DNA of 18,525 nt from Gp6-AA40 sp050742535 (lineage in GTDB: Bacteria > Acidobacteriota > Vicinamibacteria > Vicinamibacterales > UBA2999). The stretch lies in contig JBOGIQ010000090.1 in NCBI GenBank assembly GCA_050742535.1, positions 1 to 18,525 on the forward strand, given 5' to 3'. Positions 17,534 to 18,525 of this stretch are shown in pieces. The notes under the pieces are model-generated. The model made no database searches. It saw only the letters and a list, made by a program, of their open reading frames with translations, and had not been told where the DNA came from. Position 1 is the stretch's first letter, and the number at the start of each line of letters is the position of its first letter. The translations under genes and the position numbers were made by a program.

Positions 17534-17600
17534 TCTGGCACCCCTGAAGGGGCGCCCTACGCGGGACGTACGTAGGGCACCCTTTCAAGGGTGCCCAATC
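17532..17600. repeat. Head-to-head pair of REP-like palindromes (GGCACCCTT stem), BIME-like
   Basis: Two hairpins in opposite orientation. The first has arms 17537-17545 and 17548-17556 with one mismatch and border CTACG at 17557-17561. The second has border CGTAG at 17571-17575 and arms GGCACCCTT (17576-17584) and AAGGGTGCC (17587-17595), which pair perfectly across TC. Only the inner borders are conserved, and 9 bases separate them. The pair lies between the anti-sigma stop and the DUF4331 start, where it may act as attenuator or terminator. Confidence 0.75.
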
Positions 17601-17633
17601 CGATTCGGCGTTTCGGCCGTAACACCTCCAGCC

Positions 17634-17641
17634 AAGGAGGT
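17634..17641 (+). promoter_or_regulatory. Strong Shine-Dalgarno sequence fixing the DUF4331 start
   Basis: AAGGAGGT lies 4 bases before a GTG at 17646. It is the strongest ribosome binding site in the window and decides in favour of this GTG, which also begins a signal peptide. Confidence 0.8.
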
Positions 17642-17645
17642 CTCC

Positions 17646-18525
17646 GTGCCGCACCGCCGATTCACAATCCCCGCAATCCTCGCCGCGATCGGTCTGGCGA
17701 CGACGCTCTCCACGAACGGATCCGCGTCGAGCCATCGTGAAGCGCCGCTCATCAGTCAGGATCCGCTCGCCGACAACACGGACGTGTATGCGTTCGTCAG
17801 CCCGGCGAGCCCGGACAAGGTCACGCTCATCAGCAACTTCATTCCGCTGCAGCTGCCGTCCAGTGGTCCGAACTTCTGGAAGTTCGACGACAACGTGCTC
17901 TACGAGATCATGGTGGACAACGACGGCGACGCCGTCGAGGACATCACCTTCCAGTTCCGGTTCCGCACCGAAACCAGAAACCTGGACACGTTCCTCTACA
18001 ACACGGGCGCAATCACCTCGCTCGACGACACGGACTGGAACGTCCGGCAGTTCTACTCGGTGACGCGGATCGAGGGGCCGCGCCGGCAGGGCCATGGCCA
18101 GCTGCTCGGCGAGAACCTCCCCTCGCCGCCGGTGAACGTTGGCTCCCGATCGTTCCCGAATTACGCCGCGGTCGCCGCGCAGGCGGTTCGGCCGCTGCCG
18201 GGTGGAATGCAGGTGTTCGCCGGACAGCGCGACGACGGCTTCTACGTCAACCTGGGTGTGTTCGACCTGCTCGGCGTTCCTCCTGCCGATCTCAACAATC
18301 CGGACTCGGTGGCCGGCCACAACGTCCATTCGATCGCGCTCGAGGTGCCCATCGCGATGCTGACCAACAATGGGGTCCGTCCCGCCTCGCCGAACGACGC
18401 CAACGCCGTGATCGGCGTGTGGTCCACGGCGTCGAGGCCGTCGGTCACGGTTCGGAACGGCGGGCAGGAAAACGCCAACGGCCGGTACGTGCAGGTCTCG
18501 CGCCTCGGGCAGCCGCTGGTCAACG
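17646..18525 (+). CDS. DUF4331 domain exported protein, 3' end cut by window
   Basis: An open frame of 293 codons from a GTG with a near-perfect Shine-Dalgarno sequence runs to the window edge with no stop. It starts with a signal peptide (RRFTIPAILAAIGLATTLS), then SSHREAPLISQDPLADNTDV, the standard opening of DUF4331 proteins, and FIPLQLPSSGPNFWKFDDNV. The visible part ends in YVQVSRLGQPLVN, a typical internal motif, so roughly the C-terminal third is probably missing. The protein is exported; its molecular role is not established. Position behind an ECF sigma / RskA pair suggests control by that sigma factor, although the palindromic pair in between may limit read-through. No promoter could be assigned in the 112-base gap. 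Confidence 0.9.
   Translation, partial: MPHRRFTIPAILAAIGLATTLSTNGSASSHREAPLISQDPLADNTDVYAFVSPASPDKVTLISNFIPLQLPSSGPNFWKFDDNVLYEIMVDNDGDAVEDITFQFRFRTETRNLDTFLYNTGAITSLDDTDWNVRQFYSVTRIEGPRRQGHGQLLGENLPSPPVNVGSRSFPNYAAVAAQAVRPLPGGMQVFAGQRDDGFYVNLGVFDLLGVPPADLNNPDSVAGHNVHSIALEVPIAMLTNNGVRPASPNDANAVIGVWSTASRPSVTVRNGGQENANGRYVQVSRLGQPLVN

Noticed and set aside
17619..17624. GTAACA upstream of DUF4331, resembling GTAACA upstream of the sigma gene (about 16098)
   Set aside because: As a -35 element it would place the transcript start at or after the GTG codon, which does not fit the strong Shine-Dalgarno sequence. Two matches of six bases are not enough evidence.

Overview
The window is GC-rich and densely coded on both strands. 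The gene families fit an environmental Gram-negative bacterium of the Acidobacteriota, possibly Vicinamibacteria-like: an Oar-like TonB-dependent receptor with an N-terminal carboxypeptidase-regulatory-like domain, CRTAC1 (FG-GAP plus ASPIC/UnbV) proteins followed by TPR proteins, and an ECF sigma / RskA-type anti-sigma / DUF4331 cluster. The taxonomic assignment is inferred from gene content only; no rRNA or tRNA gene was recognised.

Layout. (1) Positions 1-4324, minus strand: treY (malto-oligosyltrehalose synthase), then a phospholipase D/cardiolipin-synthase-like membrane protein, then the first 29 codons of an exported protein cut by the window edge. These three probably form one operon. 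(2) 4485-5546, plus strand: a DUF4956-type membrane protein and a stand-alone receiver domain whose phosphoacceptor Asp is Glu. (3) 5619-15398: a CRTAC1 gene and a TPR gene in 4-bp overlap (module A), a convergent 1024-aa TonB-dependent receptor on the minus strand, then a second CRTAC1/TPR pair in 4-bp overlap (module B) divergent from the receptor. Module A proteins carry ordinary export signals, while both module B proteins are predicted lipoproteins. (4) 15395-15952, minus strand: a PilZ protein with a degenerate receiver-like N-terminus; its stop codon overlaps the stop of module B. (5) 16173-18525, plus strand: ECF sigma factor, RskA-like zinc anti-sigma factor, a palindromic repeat pair, and a DUF4331 exported protein that runs off the window.

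How they may work together. The receptor flanked by two CRTAC1/TPR pairs looks like one envelope locus, perhaps for capture, import or secretion of an unknown substrate. The ECF/RskA pair probably answers to an envelope or redox signal and may control DUF4331.

The main non-coding signal is a set of 30-nt palindromes built as CGTAG - 9-nt arm - TC - 9-nt arm - CTACG. They occur with two different stem sequences (CTTCCGCCT and GGCACCCTT) at 5542-5599, 15261-15290 and 17532-17600. One copy supplies a gene's stop codon, one is read in frame inside a TPR gene, and one pair is arranged head to head. They resemble REP/BIME elements.
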